Source: Hymenobacter sp. 15J16-1T3B
Lineage (GTDB): Bacteria > Bacteroidota > Bacteroidia > Cytophagales > Hymenobacteraceae
Direction: 5' to 3'
Length of the DNA: 64,000 nucleotides
NCBI RefSeq assembly: GCF_020711235.1
Contig: NZ_JAJFAV010000004.1
Coordinates: 62,001-126,000, forward strand
The position numbers were made by a program, and so were the translations under genes. Below the pieces are notes generated by a model. The model saw only the letters and a list, made by a program, of their open reading frames with translations. It was not told where the DNA came from and made no database searches. Of the stretch, positions 16,360 to 25,209 are shown piece after piece (within the stretch, counting starts at the first letter, position 1; each line of letters begins with the position of its first letter).

Positions 16360-19300
16360 TCAGCGTAGCGGCGCCGCCCGCAGCAGACGCAGAGTGGTGT
16401 CGATGGGCTGGCGCAGCAGCAACTGCCGGTATTCCTGCTGCAGCCGGGCTTGCTGCTCTTCTTTTTCCCGGCGCTTGAAGGGGCGCACCGAGTAGCGCAT
16501 GCGGCCGTGGGGCCGCCGCAGGTTCACGTAGAGCAGGTGCCGGTCGGGGCGGCGGGCGGGGGCGCCGTCGCGGATGCGGGCTGTGCGCTGGCGGAAGTTG
16601 CCGAGCACTGCCTGCATGGGGTTCAGGCCCACATAGAGGTTGCTGCGGCCGGTGAGGAAGTACACGCCGCTGATTTCCAGGTCGGTCAGGTTGCTGTTGA
16701 GGCGCAGCTCGGGCACCAGCAGCCGTTCCTGGTCGAGAAAAAACCGGGTGCTGACGGGGCGGAAGTACAAGTGCTCGGTGCGGTGCGGGCTGAGCAGGCG
16801 CAGGGCCTGCTGGAGCGGCGCCACCCGCAGCAGCTCTAGGTTTTGCACGTCGGCGCGGGCGTAGCCCTGGGTGCGGGCCACGGCGGGCAGAAACGTCGCG
16901 TCGAGGTCGGTGTGCACGTCGGCTTCGCAGGTCATGGTGCCGCGCACGTTGGCCGGGCCGAGCACGTCGAAGCCCAGCGCCTCGGCCAGCTCAAACAGGC
17001 GTGGCAGCTGAATGTCCTGCAACTGGGCCTGCGCATGCAGCGGGTGGTGGCCCTGGCCGGCGTTGGTTTGCAGCCGCCCGCGCAGCCGCAGTTGCCCGCC
17101 GAAAGCCTGCAGCGTGCATTCGTCGAGGCGGGCCTCGCCGGGGCGCAGGTGCGAGGTGAGGCGGAAGCCCGTGCCGCTGAGCGCGCCGTAGCGCACGTGC
17201 TCGGCCCGCACGTGCAGCCGGGCCGTGAGCAGGTTGCCGCTCAGCAGCGCCGAAGCCCGGCCCGCGCCCGGCCGCGCCGGCTCCGCCGCCGCGGTGGCCA
17301 GGGTATCGGCGGTGGCTTCCTCGTCGTCATCGTCGGGCTGCAGGCTGGCCAGCAGCAGCAGCAGGCGCTGCACGTCGACGGAAGCGTAGCGCAAATCCAG
17401 GCTGGCGTCGGCGGCCAGCAGGCGCGGGCCGGCCATACGCGCCGAGGCCTGCGCAAAGCCCACGCCGCCCGAGGTGGTGGCGAAATACAGCGCCGGCATC
17501 CGGAACGTCGAGCCGCTTTTAACCACTTGCAGCCGCACCTGCCGCAGGTTTTCGCCCACCGGCATCTGCAGTGCATTCACCTGGCAGCTGATCTGCCCGT
17601 TGGCCGTTAGCAGCAGCCGGCGCAGCGGTGACTGGCCCGCAGCTATCCGCGGCCGCGCCGCTGCGCCGGGCGGGCCGCCCGCCGCCGGGCGCACCGAGCG
17701 GCGCAGCAGCCGCGCCACCCGTTGGTAATCGACGGTGCCGAAACGCATGGTCAGCTGAAACTCACCGGCCGAGCGGCCGCGCGCCAGCGGCCCCGGCCAC
17801 GCGGCCCGGCCGAGCATTTCGCCGCCCCACACCCGCGCCGACAACCCGCTGAGCGTGGTGCGCCACCCGTCGCGACGCACCAGGGCGCGCAGCTGCCGCA
17901 GCGTGTCGGTGGGCAGCACGAGCCGGGCGCAGCGCAGGGCCACACGCAGGCGCAGGCCGGGCGGCAGCAGCGAGCTGTCGGCGGCGGCTTTGGTGGGCCG
18001 GCGGCTGCGCGCCGGGCCGGTGAGCCGCGGGCGCAGCAGTTCGCCCAGCCGGGCTACGCGCAGCTCGTCCACCGCGAAGCGTCCGTCGATGCGGGTGGTG
18101 GCGCGCTGCCCGGTCAGGTAATCGAGCAGGTTCACGGTGCGCGCCTGGGCCTGAAAGCGCATGCCGTCGACCTGCCCCGAGAGGTCGTTGAGCTGCCAGA
18201 GGCTGTCCTGCAGGCCCAGGCGCACGTTCAGGGCCCGCACCCGGGCGTGGCGGCTCGGAATGTCGAAGGAGGCATGGTGCAGGGCTACGTGGCCGCGCAC
18301 CGACAAGCTGCCCGCCGGACCGGGCGGCGCCGACTGGTTCGGGCCCGGGGGCAGCGGGCCGCGTAGGCGCACGTCCAACTCCGCCGCGCCCCCGTGGGCC
18401 CGCCAGGCGCCGGGGGCCACCAACGCGGCCAGGGCCGGTACATCGGTGCGGCCGCGCAGGCGCCCGTTCACGGTGGGGCGGGTGAAGTCGCGCACCTGCA
18501 GATGCAGGTCAAGCTGCCCGAGCGGGGAGTAGATGCGGCAGCGCTGCAGGGTGAGCGTGGTAGTGCGCGGCTGGTGGGCCGCGCCGTTGTCGAGCACGCC
18601 CACCAGGTCCCAGCGGCTGATGCGGCGGCTGGAATCGGGCCAGACGAGGCGGGCCCGGCGCAGCTCCAGGCGCAGCACGTTGCGCGGCAGCACCGTTGGG
18701 CTGCTCAGCCCGCTCACGGTGTAGCGCAGGTGGGCCTGGCTCGGGCTGCGGGCCCCGCGCAGGTAGCCCAGCAGGCTGGGCGGCAGCACCGCGGGCAGCA
18801 CGTCCATCAGCCGCTGCCGGCCCTCGAAGCGCAGGTGCAGCCAGGAGCCGGCCGGGGCCCGGGCGGCCGTGGTGTGCGTGCCGCCGATGCGGATGGTGTC
18901 GCCGCGCAGGGTGGCGTAGGTGCCCGGCTCGAACGTGCCCCGGCGCCGCCGGAAGTCGTAGCGGTAGCGCGCCCGGGCCTGCACCGGCTCGTGGGCCAGC
19001 AGCGTGCCGGTGCGGCCGTTGTGCAAGGAGTCGAGCCGGCCGCCGAGTGCGCCGCGCACCGTGAGCTGCCCGCCGCGCAGCCGCAGCTGAAACTGCCCCT
19101 GCACCACCTGCGCGGCGAAGCGGCTGCGCTTGTAGTCGTTGCGGAAACTCAGGCGCACGTTGCGCAGCTGCACCGTGGGCAGCTCCACGTCGAGCGGCGG
19201 GGGCTGCCCGGGGCCGCTGCGGCGCCGGCCGTGCAAGGTCCAGCGCCGGCCGAGCGAGTCGACGTAGGCGCGCAGCAGCCCGTCGCGCAGGGTGAGCACG

Positions 19301-19632
19301 TCGACGCGGACTTGCCCGCGCAGCAGGGCCTGCAGGTTCAGGCGCAGGTCGGCGCGGTCCACTTGCAGCACCGGCTCGGCGCGCTGGTAGGCGGTGTCGG
19401 TGAGGGTGAGGTGGCGCACGGCGGCCGTCAGGTGCGGAAAGTCGCGCCAGGAAAGGTGCAGCTCGAAGGGGCTCACCACCAGGTCGGAGCTTTCGGCCAG
19501 CTGCTGGCGCAGGTGCCGGGCCAGGTAAGCGCGGCCGTAGCGCGTGCCCAGCAGCCCGGCTCCCAGCAGCAGCCCCAGCAGTACCAGTCCTAACAATAGC
19601 CCGGCCCCGCGCCGGAAACCAAATCGAGCCAT
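16360..19632 (-). CDS. AsmA-like large envelope protein
   Basis: The 1090-residue protein has one N-terminal membrane anchor (GAGLLLGLVLLGLLLGAGLLG) followed by a very long domain of repeating strands with LTLTDTAYQR, VDRADLRLNLQALLRGQVRV, and late motifs such as FGGQLRLRGRL and LNSNLTDLEISGVYFL. This is the AsmA/YhdP-like repeating-beta-groove layout, in which bridge-like proteins move lipid between inner and outer membranes. Basic and proline-rich linkers (around 540-560 and 655-670) interrupt the domain. The lipid-transfer role is inferred from the family. The gene is long and sits alone, with the MBL hydrolase downstream. Confidence 0.85.
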   Translation of the reverse strand: MARFGFRRGAGLLLGLVLLGLLLGAGLLGTRYGRAYLARHLRQQLAESSDLVVSPFELHLSWRDFPHLTAAVRHLTLTDTAYQRAEPVLQVDRADLRLNLQALLRGQVRVDVLTLRDGLLRAYVDSLGRRWTLHGRRRSGPGQPPPLDVELPTVQLRNVRLSFRNDYKRSRFAAQVVQGQFQLRLRGGQLTVRGALGGRLDSLHNGRTGTLLAHEPVQARARYRYDFRRRRGTFEPGTYATLRGDTIRIGGTHTTAARAPAGSWLHLRFEGRQRLMDVLPAVLPPSLLGYLRGARSPSQAHLRYTVSGLSSPTVLPRNVLRLELRRARLVWPDSSRRISRWDLVGVLDNGAAHQPRTTTLTLQRCRIYSPLGQLDLHLQVRDFTRPTVNGRLRGRTDVPALAALVAPGAWRAHGGAAELDVRLRGPLPPGPNQSAPPGPAGSLSVRGHVALHHASFDIPSRHARVRALNVRLGLQDSLWQLNDLSGQVDGMRFQAQARTVNLLDYLTGQRATTRIDGRFAVDELRVARLGELLRPRLTGPARSRRPTKAAADSSLLPPGLRLRVALRCARLVLPTDTLRQLRALVRRDGWRTTLSGLSARVWGGEMLGRAAWPGPLARGRSAGEFQLTMRFGTVDYQRVARLLRRSVRPAAGGPPGAAARPRIAAGQSPLRRLLLTANGQISCQVNALQMPVGENLRQVRLQVVKSGSTFRMPALYFATTSGGVGFAQASARMAGPRLLAADASLDLRYASVDVQRLLLLLASLQPDDDDEEATADTLATAAAEPARPGAGRASALLSGNLLTARLHVRAEHVRYGALSGTGFRLTSHLRPGEARLDECTLQAFGGQLRLRGRLQTNAGQGHHPLHAQAQLQDIQLPRLFELAEALGFDVLGPANVRGTMTCEADVHTDLDATFLPAVARTQGYARADVQNLELLRVAPLQQALRLLSPHRTEHLYFRPVSTRFFLDQERLLVPELRLNSNLTDLEISGVYFLTGRSNLYVGLNPMQAVLGNFRQRTARIRDGAPARRPDRHLLYVNLRRPHGRMRYSVRPFKRREKEEQQARLQQEYRQLLLRQPIDTTLRLLRAAPLR

Positions 19633-19867
19633 ACCATGCGCAATGCTGCCTGAAGATGCGGCAAAAGCAGCTTAGCCGGCGCGGCCGTCCGGCCCGCCGC
19701 TGCCAATACGGGCAACGCGGCCCGCCGGCTGCCCGCGGGTCCCCGTTTGGCCGGCTGCCCGGCGCCGTGCCGACCTTCTGCTGGCCTCTCGGCGCCGTCC
19801 CGACCGGTCGGAGCGCCCGAGCGACGGCGCTGGCCCGTTGCTGCGCTACGCCACCGGGCCCATCAAG

Positions 19868-19923
19868 CAAGCGCCCCGGCGGGCTCCAACGCAATTGCAC
19901 GTAGGAACCCGCCGGGGCGCTTG
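19868..19923. terminator. Bidirectional-type terminator hairpin
   Basis: A perfect 16-bp GC-rich stem (19868-19883 CAAGCGCCCCGGCGGG with 19908-19923) with a 24-base loop lies just downstream of the minus-strand gene at 19937. The rest of the GC-rich gap 19633-19936 contains only short direct repeats (CGGCGCCGT) and no gene I can support. Confidence 0.65.
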
Positions 19924-19936
19924 ATGGCAAGCAGGC

Positions 19937-20173
19937 TTACCGGTCGATGCGGCGCAAGCCCTGGTAGAACAGCTGCCCGCCGATGACGCCGGCCCCCACT
20001 ACATCGGCCGCGAGGCGCAGGTAACGCAGCGCAGTGGTGCTCGGGTCGAACAGATCGAACAACAGCACCACAACCTGGTGGAAGGCCACGCCCAGCGGCA
20101 CCAGGCTGAGCAGGACGAGCAGGAACCCCAGGTATTCCTGGCGGCGCCGCGGCAGGCGGAAAGCAGCAGTCAT
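19937..20173 (-). CDS. Small membrane protein
   Basis: The 78-residue protein (ATG 20173; MTAAFRLPRRRQEY) has a positively charged N-terminus, a first hydrophobic helix (LGFLLVLLSLVPLGVAFHQV) and a second helix after a short DPSTT turn (VVGAGVIGGQLFYQG). Two membrane spans with both ends in the cytoplasm is the simplest topology. No family is recognised. A strong hairpin follows immediately downstream. Confidence 0.65.
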   Translation of the reverse strand: MTAAFRLPRRRQEYLGFLLVLLSLVPLGVAFHQVVVLLFDLFDPSTTALRYLRLAADVVGAGVIGGQLFYQGLRRIDR

Positions 20174-20302
20174 AAGCAAGCGGATTGGTTGGAGTTGAAA
20201 TGCGCCAAAAGGTAGGGCAAAACAGCTATACGCCCGCCGCCAGCCTTGGCCAAGGCTTCATCCAAGCCGGTGGGGCGTAAGCCTGCCGAGCACCCGGCCC
20301 GC

Positions 20303-21268
20303 TTACAGCTGAGCCATAAAAAACGCTTTCAGCTCGTTGAAGATAAGCATGTCGGTGCCGTGGCCGATGTGGGCGTAGGTTTTGAAGCGGACGTTGAGGC
20401 GCTGCTGCTGGTACACCTGTTGGCAGTACTGCCAGCGCGCCGGCTGCATTTGCCGGCCCAGGTGCTCGTAGATCAGGGCCCGCTCCACGTCGTCGTAGGC
20501 GTCGTCGAAGGCCGCGGCGTCGTTGTCGTCGAGGGCGCCCATGTAGAAGAACTGCGGCACGGCGCGGTAGCGCTGCCAGTCGAGGCGGTGGCCGGTGAGC
20601 TGCCGGTAGTCGGCCAGGCCCAGCGGGTAGGGCAGGGCGGCGCCGTCTACCTTGTCCAGGGGCAGCAGGAGCAGGCCGTTGAGCCCGCCGCCGGCCACAG
20701 CCCGCACCCGTTCGGGGTGGAGCACGGTGAAGCGGTTGACGAAGGTGGCCGAGGCCGAAAAGCCGTTGAGCAGCACTTTTTCCTGGGCCTGAACCTGCAG
20801 GGCGCGCAGCTGCTCCCGGGCGTCGTCAATCATATGCAGCAGCTGCTCATCGAGCCGGGCCAGCTCGCCGGTGGCGTGCAGCGCGTCCTTGTCGAGGGCG
20901 TGGGTGTAGAGCAGCGGCTGAGACGCCGGGCGCGGAAACACCGGCGTGAGCAGCGGCAGCCCAATTTCGCGGGCCAGCGGCCGGCTCAGCCCCGCCTTTG
21001 GCCCGGCAATAGCTATGCGGGCGGCCCGCTCGTGCACGGCCAGCGTGTCGTTGAGCAAGCCGGTGTTGTTGGGCTCCACCATCAGGTAGGTGGGCGCGTT
21101 GCGCGGGGTGCGCTTGGGCACCAGCAGAAAGTAAGGGTAGTTGAACCCCTTGGCCGGGTTGGCTGCAATGCGCAGCAGCGTATCGGGGGCGGCGGAGGGC
21201 GCGGCGTGGCTGGCAAAGGCCAAGCCGAGGCCGCACAACGCCAGCAGCAGGCGGGTAAGAACGTTCAT
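20303..21268 (-). CDS. Secreted alpha/beta hydrolase-like protein
   Basis: The 321-residue product from ATG 21268 has a signal peptide (MNVLTRLLLALCGLGLAFASHA). It contains an elbow-like motif LLNGFSASATFVNRF that would place a nucleophilic Ser in an alpha/beta-hydrolase fold, with preceding strand YLMVEPNNTG and a C-terminal HIGHGTDM giving a candidate His. The motif departs from the usual GxSxG (GFSAS does fit it), so the call is moderate. Some dienelactone-hydrolase and esterase-like proteins look similar. Substrate unknown. Confidence 0.6.
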   Translation of the reverse strand: MNVLTRLLLALCGLGLAFASHAAPSAAPDTLLRIAANPAKGFNYPYFLLVPKRTPRNAPTYLMVEPNNTGLLNDTLAVHERAARIAIAGPKAGLSRPLAREIGLPLLTPVFPRPASQPLLYTHALDKDALHATGELARLDEQLLHMIDDAREQLRALQVQAQEKVLLNGFSASATFVNRFTVLHPERVRAVAGGGLNGLLLLPLDKVDGAALPYPLGLADYRQLTGHRLDWQRYRAVPQFFYMGALDDNDAAAFDDAYDDVERALIYEHLGRQMQPARWQYCQQVYQQQRLNVRFKTYAHIGHGTDMLIFNELKAFFMAQL

Positions 21269-21414
21269 GGCGCGGGGGCTGATGATGCGGCTCAAACGTA
21301 GTCGGGCCCGCGGCTTCGGCCCAAATCCCGGGGCTCACATGAAGATGTAGCCACGCCCTGGGCAGCGCGGAAAATGCCCGCTCACACGCCGGTGGGCCGG
21401 CCTCACAGGCGCCG

Positions 21415-22404
21415 CTACCGGCCCGCCGACGTGCGAACAAATTCCTTGAGCGTCCAGTCCTGAATGTGCCCCAGCGCGACGGTGCGCATCAGGTTGAACT
21501 GGGCGTAGGCCAGGGCCTGCCCGCTGGCGGCATCCACGAGCTGGTAGCCGTGGTTGCGGTACACGGTGAGGTAGCGCGCGTAGAGGTAGCGCGGGTCGGC
21601 GGCGGCCACGGCGGCTTCGATGACGGCCCGCTCCACCACCTGCACCGGATACGGGTACAGCTTGGCAATCTGCGCCTCGGGCAAGTCCGCGTCCAATCGG
21701 GCCCGGTCGAGCAACAGGGTTTTCTGCGCCAGGGCCGGACCGCTCTGGCCAATGCGCTGCAGCTGCGCCTCCTCGATGTCCTTGTCTTTCTGCTTTTGCA
21801 TGCGGGCCGCCACGTAGCGCTGCATGGCCTGCACCGCGTTGATGGCGTCGCTGGTGAAGTAGGTTTCGCTCCAGTAGCTGTTGGGGTGCGGGGCAAAGCT
21901 GGCCGAGGCCACCGGCCGCCGGCGCGCGTCTTCGGGCACGTCGTTGGCCAGCACCTGCAGCGAGCCGCCGAAGTTGAGTTTCTCCGGCTTGCCTTCGGCG
22001 CTCAGCACTATCGAAGTGACGGTGATGCCGTGCGGCCCCAGCCCGCCGAGGCGCAGCAGCAGGTGCGAGGCTTCCTTGTCGCGGTAGTGCGCGTCGGCCT
22101 GGGCCGAGTTGATGAACTCCACTTTCGTGAGCGTCCAGAACTTGACGGCGGTGCGCAGGGCCTCGTTGCGGGCGGCCAAGTCGGCGCGAAACAGGGCCGT
22201 TTCCTTGGGGTCTTTGGCCATGCGCCGCTGGGAAGCCGCGTCGGTGGGCTCATCTTCCATGACCACCAGCAGCGGCTCCCGGGTAAAGCGGTCAAAATTG
22301 ACAAACTGGGCGCTGCCCACAATGGGCTGATACACCTTTACAAGTTGGGCACGCAGGCTGACGCTGGGCAGCAGCAACAACAGCAGAAAACAGGCGAAAC
22401 GCAT
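21415..22404 (-). CDS. Secreted protein of unknown function (paralogue of the gene at 25210)
   Basis: The 329-residue protein starts with a signal peptide (MRFACFLLLLLLPSVSLRAQ). Its C-terminal half is clearly related to the 314-residue protein at 25210-26154: both share KTLLLD, LYPYPVQVV, RAVIE, DPRYLYARY/DARYLYARY, and HGYQLVDAASG/HAYQLVDMADG in the same order. The N-terminal halves also align (FRADLAARNEALR with LRADIATFNEHMR; KFWTL with QFWTF). The family is unknown to me. The two genes flank the ABC-F gene, both on the minus strand. Confidence 0.72.
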   Translation of the reverse strand: MRFACFLLLLLLPSVSLRAQLVKVYQPIVGSAQFVNFDRFTREPLLVVMEDEPTDAASQRRMAKDPKETALFRADLAARNEALRTAVKFWTLTKVEFINSAQADAHYRDKEASHLLLRLGGLGPHGITVTSIVLSAEGKPEKLNFGGSLQVLANDVPEDARRRPVASASFAPHPNSYWSETYFTSDAINAVQAMQRYVAARMQKQKDKDIEEAQLQRIGQSGPALAQKTLLLDRARLDADLPEAQIAKLYPYPVQVVERAVIEAAVAAADPRYLYARYLTVYRNHGYQLVDAASGQALAYAQFNLMRTVALGHIQDWTLKEFVRTSAGR

Positions 22405-23198
22405 AGAAAACAGAAGAAATCAATCGGCGGCTCCGCAGCCGCTAGCGGGTGGTCGTTGGGGCAGGAGAGCGGGCTTAGCCGGGCCGATAAGCAGTAAGAA
22501 TAACTGGCAGACCGACCGGAGCCGGCACGAACAAGCGAATAGGCATGAGGGAAGTAGGACGAATGGAATGGACAAAATTCAGCGGCTACAAGTAACGCAA
22601 AATAGCCGCTTCACTAGCCTGCCCGGCGCTACTAGTTGCCTCTGCCGCCGCGCATTGCCTATATTTGCCCCTGGATAGCCACTTCGCACTCCAATGGAAA
22701 TTCTCTGAGCAACGCCCGTTGACGGCCCGCCGACCTTCGATTTCGCCTCGCGAAACGAATCCGCGTGCAGATTTTCCATTCGTTCGTCCCGCCCCTGCTG
22801 CCGGCCCGACGACCCAACCCCGCCCCTTATGTAATCCAGCCGACGGCCCCGCCGGAGAGTAGCGCCCGCCCCGCGTGGGGCACTTGCGCTATGCCCGCCC
22901 GCGTGCCCTTCAGCCAGCCGCGGCGCCCGAAGGCGCCGGAGCGGCTGCGCATGGCCGCCGCCACCCAGCCCGGCCCTAGAGCTGCGTAGCCGCGGCTTCA
23001 TCGTCACTGGTACGGACGCCCGGTCTTACGGCCCGGCGTGCCTTGCGGCTGGCGCTGCCCCGGCCCGTTGCCCCTCCTCTTTTTGCTATGTAATCCGCTT
23101 GCTGCCCTTCCCAGGAGCGGCTGCCGATGCTGCTGGCCGCTGCCTTGCGCCCTTCGGGGCCCCAGTTTTGGTTTCACCCGCTAGCTCCCATTTTCCTT
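22405..23198 (+). promoter_or_regulatory. Long 5' leader of the ABC-F gene with Bacteroidota promoter and short upstream ORFs
   Basis: A -7 box TATATTTG (22660-22667) with TTG 21 bases upstream (22636-22638) gives a good Bacteroidota promoter. A transcript from it would have a leader of about 530 bases before the ABC-F start at 23199. The leader holds a 4-codon ORF (MEIL, 22694), two start-stop codons ATGTAA (22829 and 23088) within a repeated TATGTAATCC, a 32-codon ORF (22891-22989), and local hairpins (CGGCGCCCGAAGGCGCCG near 22920). I see no known RNA family. Leader ORFs are known for some ABC-F genes; control of this gene is inferred. Confidence 0.4.
22660..22667 (+). promoter_or_regulatory. 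Bacteroidota -7 promoter box upstream of ABC-F gene
   Basis: TATATTTG matches the TAnnTTTG consensus exactly, with a -33 TTG at 22636-22638 and a 21-base spacer. It faces the ABC-F gene. Confidence 0.6.
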
Positions 23199-24803
23199 AT
23201 GAGTATCGTCGCCAACCACCTTTCGTATACCCACGCCGACGGCCACCTGCTGTTTCACGACCTGCACCTGGCCGTGCCCAGCGGCGGCAAGGCTTCGCTG
23301 GTCGGGCCGAACGGCGCCGGCAAATCCACCCTGCTGCGCCTGTTGGTCGGGCAGCTGCCGACCACGGGCGAAATCAGCCGGTCGGAACCCGCCTACTACG
23401 TGCCCCAGCACCTGGGCCAGTACGACGCCCTCACCGTGGCCGAGGCCCTGGGCGTGGCCGGCAAGCTGCAGGCCCTGCACGCCATTCTGGCCGGCGACGC
23501 TTCGCCCGAGCAGTTTGCCCGCCTCGACGACGACTGGAGCATCGAAGAGCGGGTGCAGGCGGCCCTGGCGCACTGGCAGCTGCCGCACCTGGCCCCGGCC
23601 CAGCCGCTCGGGGGCCTCAGCGGCGGCGAGAAAACCAAGGTGTTTCTGGCCGGAGCGCAGCTGCACGGCGCCGGCCTGCTCTTGCTCGATGAGCCCTCCA
23701 ACCACCTCGACGCGGCCAGCCGCCAGCTGCTCTACGACTTTTTGGGGCGCACGCCCGCCACGCTGCTCGTCGTCAGCCACGACCGCGCCCTGCTGCGCCT
23801 GGTGGACCTGACCCTGGAGCTGCTGCCCGACGAGGTGGCCGTGTACAGCGGCAACTACGACTTCTACCAGACCCAGAAGCAGACCCAGCTGGCAGCCCTG
23901 CAGGCGCACGTCGACGCGACGGCCAAAACCCTGCAGCAAGCCCGGCAAAAGGCCCGCGACGTGGCCGAGCAGCGCCACAAGCAGGACGCCCGCGGCACGG
24001 CCCAGGGCCAGAAAAAGGGCCTGCCGCGCATCGTGGCCGGCCACCTCAAGCGCCAAGCCGAGCAAAGCTCCGCCCAGCTGCGCGAGGTGCACCACGCCAA
24101 AATCGACGGGCTGAGCCAGGACCTGCAGCAGCTGCGCGGCCAGCTGCGCGAGCAGCAGGTGCTCAAAATCGACCTGAGTCACTCCGACCTGCACCGCGGT
24201 AAAATCCTGGTGGACGCCCAGGGACTGGACTTTGCCTACCCGGGCCAGCCGCCCTTGTGGCCGCAGCCGTTGCAGCTGCAGTTGCGCTCGGGCCAGCGCC
24301 TGCGCATCAGCGGCCCTAACGGCGCGGGCAAAACCACCCTGCTGCGCCTGCTGCTGGGCCAGCTCGCGCCCACCGCCGGCCAGCTCCACCGCGCCGACTT
24401 CACCCACTTCTACCTCGACCAGGAGTACTCGCTCATCGATAATCGGCGCACGGTGTTCGAGCAGCTGCAGGCCTACAACTCGCGCCAGCTGCTGGAGCAC
24501 GAGCTGAAAACGGTGCTGCACTACCACCAATTCGCGCCCGAAAGCTGGGACCGGCCCTGCGCCGGCCTCAGCGGCGGCGAGAAGATGAAGCTGCTGCTCT
24601 GCTGCCTCACCGTGAGCAACCGCGCCCCCGACCTGCTCATCCTCGACGAGCCCACCAACAACCTCGACCTGGGCAGCCAGCAGGAGCTGACCGAAGCCCT
24701 AAAAACCTTCCGCGGCACTCTGCTGCTCATCTCCCACGACCAGCACTTCGCCGACGACATCGGCGTGGAATCAACCATCGAATTGCTGGGGCAAAAACGC
24801 TAG
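23199..24803 (+). CDS. ABC-F family ATPase (ribosome-associated type)
   Basis: The 534-residue protein has two ABC ATPase domains with no membrane segments: Walker A at 36-44 and 372-380 (GPNGAGKST/GPNGAGKTT), signature motifs LSGGEKTK and LSGGEKMK, and Walker B LLLLDEPSNHLD and LLILDEPTNNLD. A charged, coiled linker (~235-330, QKQTQLAALQAHVD ... QEQQVLKIDL region) separates them, as in the tRNA-sensing ABC-F linker. Such proteins act on the ribosome, some giving antibiotic resistance. The longer ATG 23127 reading would add 24 atypical residues, so 23199 is preferred. Confidence 0.93.
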   Translation: MSIVANHLSYTHADGHLLFHDLHLAVPSGGKASLVGPNGAGKSTLLRLLVGQLPTTGEISRSEPAYYVPQHLGQYDALTVAEALGVAGKLQALHAILAGDASPEQFARLDDDWSIEERVQAALAHWQLPHLAPAQPLGGLSGGEKTKVFLAGAQLHGAGLLLLDEPSNHLDAASRQLLYDFLGRTPATLLVVSHDRALLRLVDLTLELLPDEVAVYSGNYDFYQTQKQTQLAALQAHVDATAKTLQQARQKARDVAEQRHKQDARGTAQGQKKGLPRIVAGHLKRQAEQSSAQLREVHHAKIDGLSQDLQQLRGQLREQQVLKIDLSHSDLHRGKILVDAQGLDFAYPGQPPLWPQPLQLQLRSGQRLRISGPNGAGKTTLLRLLLGQLAPTAGQLHRADFTHFYLDQEYSLIDNRRTVFEQLQAYNSRQLLEHELKTVLHYHQFAPESWDRPCAGLSGGEKMKLLLCCLTVSNRAPDLLILDEPTNNLDLGSQQELTEALKTFRGTLLLISHDQHFADDIGVESTIELLGQKR

Positions 24804-24896
24804 CAGGTCATGATGCCGCGGGTGGCAGGCGCGTCCCGGGGGCGGCGAAACCCAGTCCGGCCCCAGGGCATTTCAGGGTGTGCGCACGGCAAGAAA

Positions 24897-25034
24897 GCCC
24901 GTCATGTCGAGCGCAGCCGACACATTTCGCTTGATAGCAACCGTCATGCTGAGCGCAGTCGAAGCATCCCTCCCGCTTCGTCTGCAACGATTCAACGAAG
25001 CGGGAGAGATGCTTCGGCTATGCTCAGCATGACG
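24897..25034. repeat. Palindromic elements, family C with a family B-like half copy
   Basis: The complete family C element has arms 24942-24980 (CGTCATGCTGAGCGCAGTCG ... CCCGCTTCG) and 24996-25034, with a 15-base loop. Just before it, 24901-24930 carries a related half copy (GTCATGTCGAGCGCAGCCGA). The remaining part of the gap (24804-25209) includes a short palindrome near 25110 (GCGAAGCGGTAGCGCTGCTTCGC) and no gene. Confidence 0.8.
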
Positions 25035-25209
25035 TTCTGAATTGTCTGTTCAACGTCCGCACGCAGGATGTCTCGTGGGGCCCGACATCACAGGCTTTCT
25101 TGCCGTTTAGGCGAAGCGGTAGCGCTGCTTCGCCTGGCGCGGACGCCAACTCAAGCAGGACGGCTTAAAAGGCGTCAAAACGCCCGGTTTCGGTTACTGG
25201 CCACTGACC

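Noticed and set aside
18509-19930. Second minus-strand frame overlapping the AsmA-like gene
   Set aside because: Same strand but out of frame; its protein is Ala/Arg/Pro repeat-like, while the AsmA frame has a proper signal anchor and motifs.
22579-23007. 142-residue minus-strand frame in the ABC-F leader
   Set aside because: Arg/Gly/Ala-rich with no conserved pattern or start signals; retained only as part of the leader.
22405-23198. tmRNA, RNase P RNA or 6S RNA in the long gap
   Set aside because: Conserved tmRNA ends and RNase P core segments were looked for by eye on both strands and not seen.
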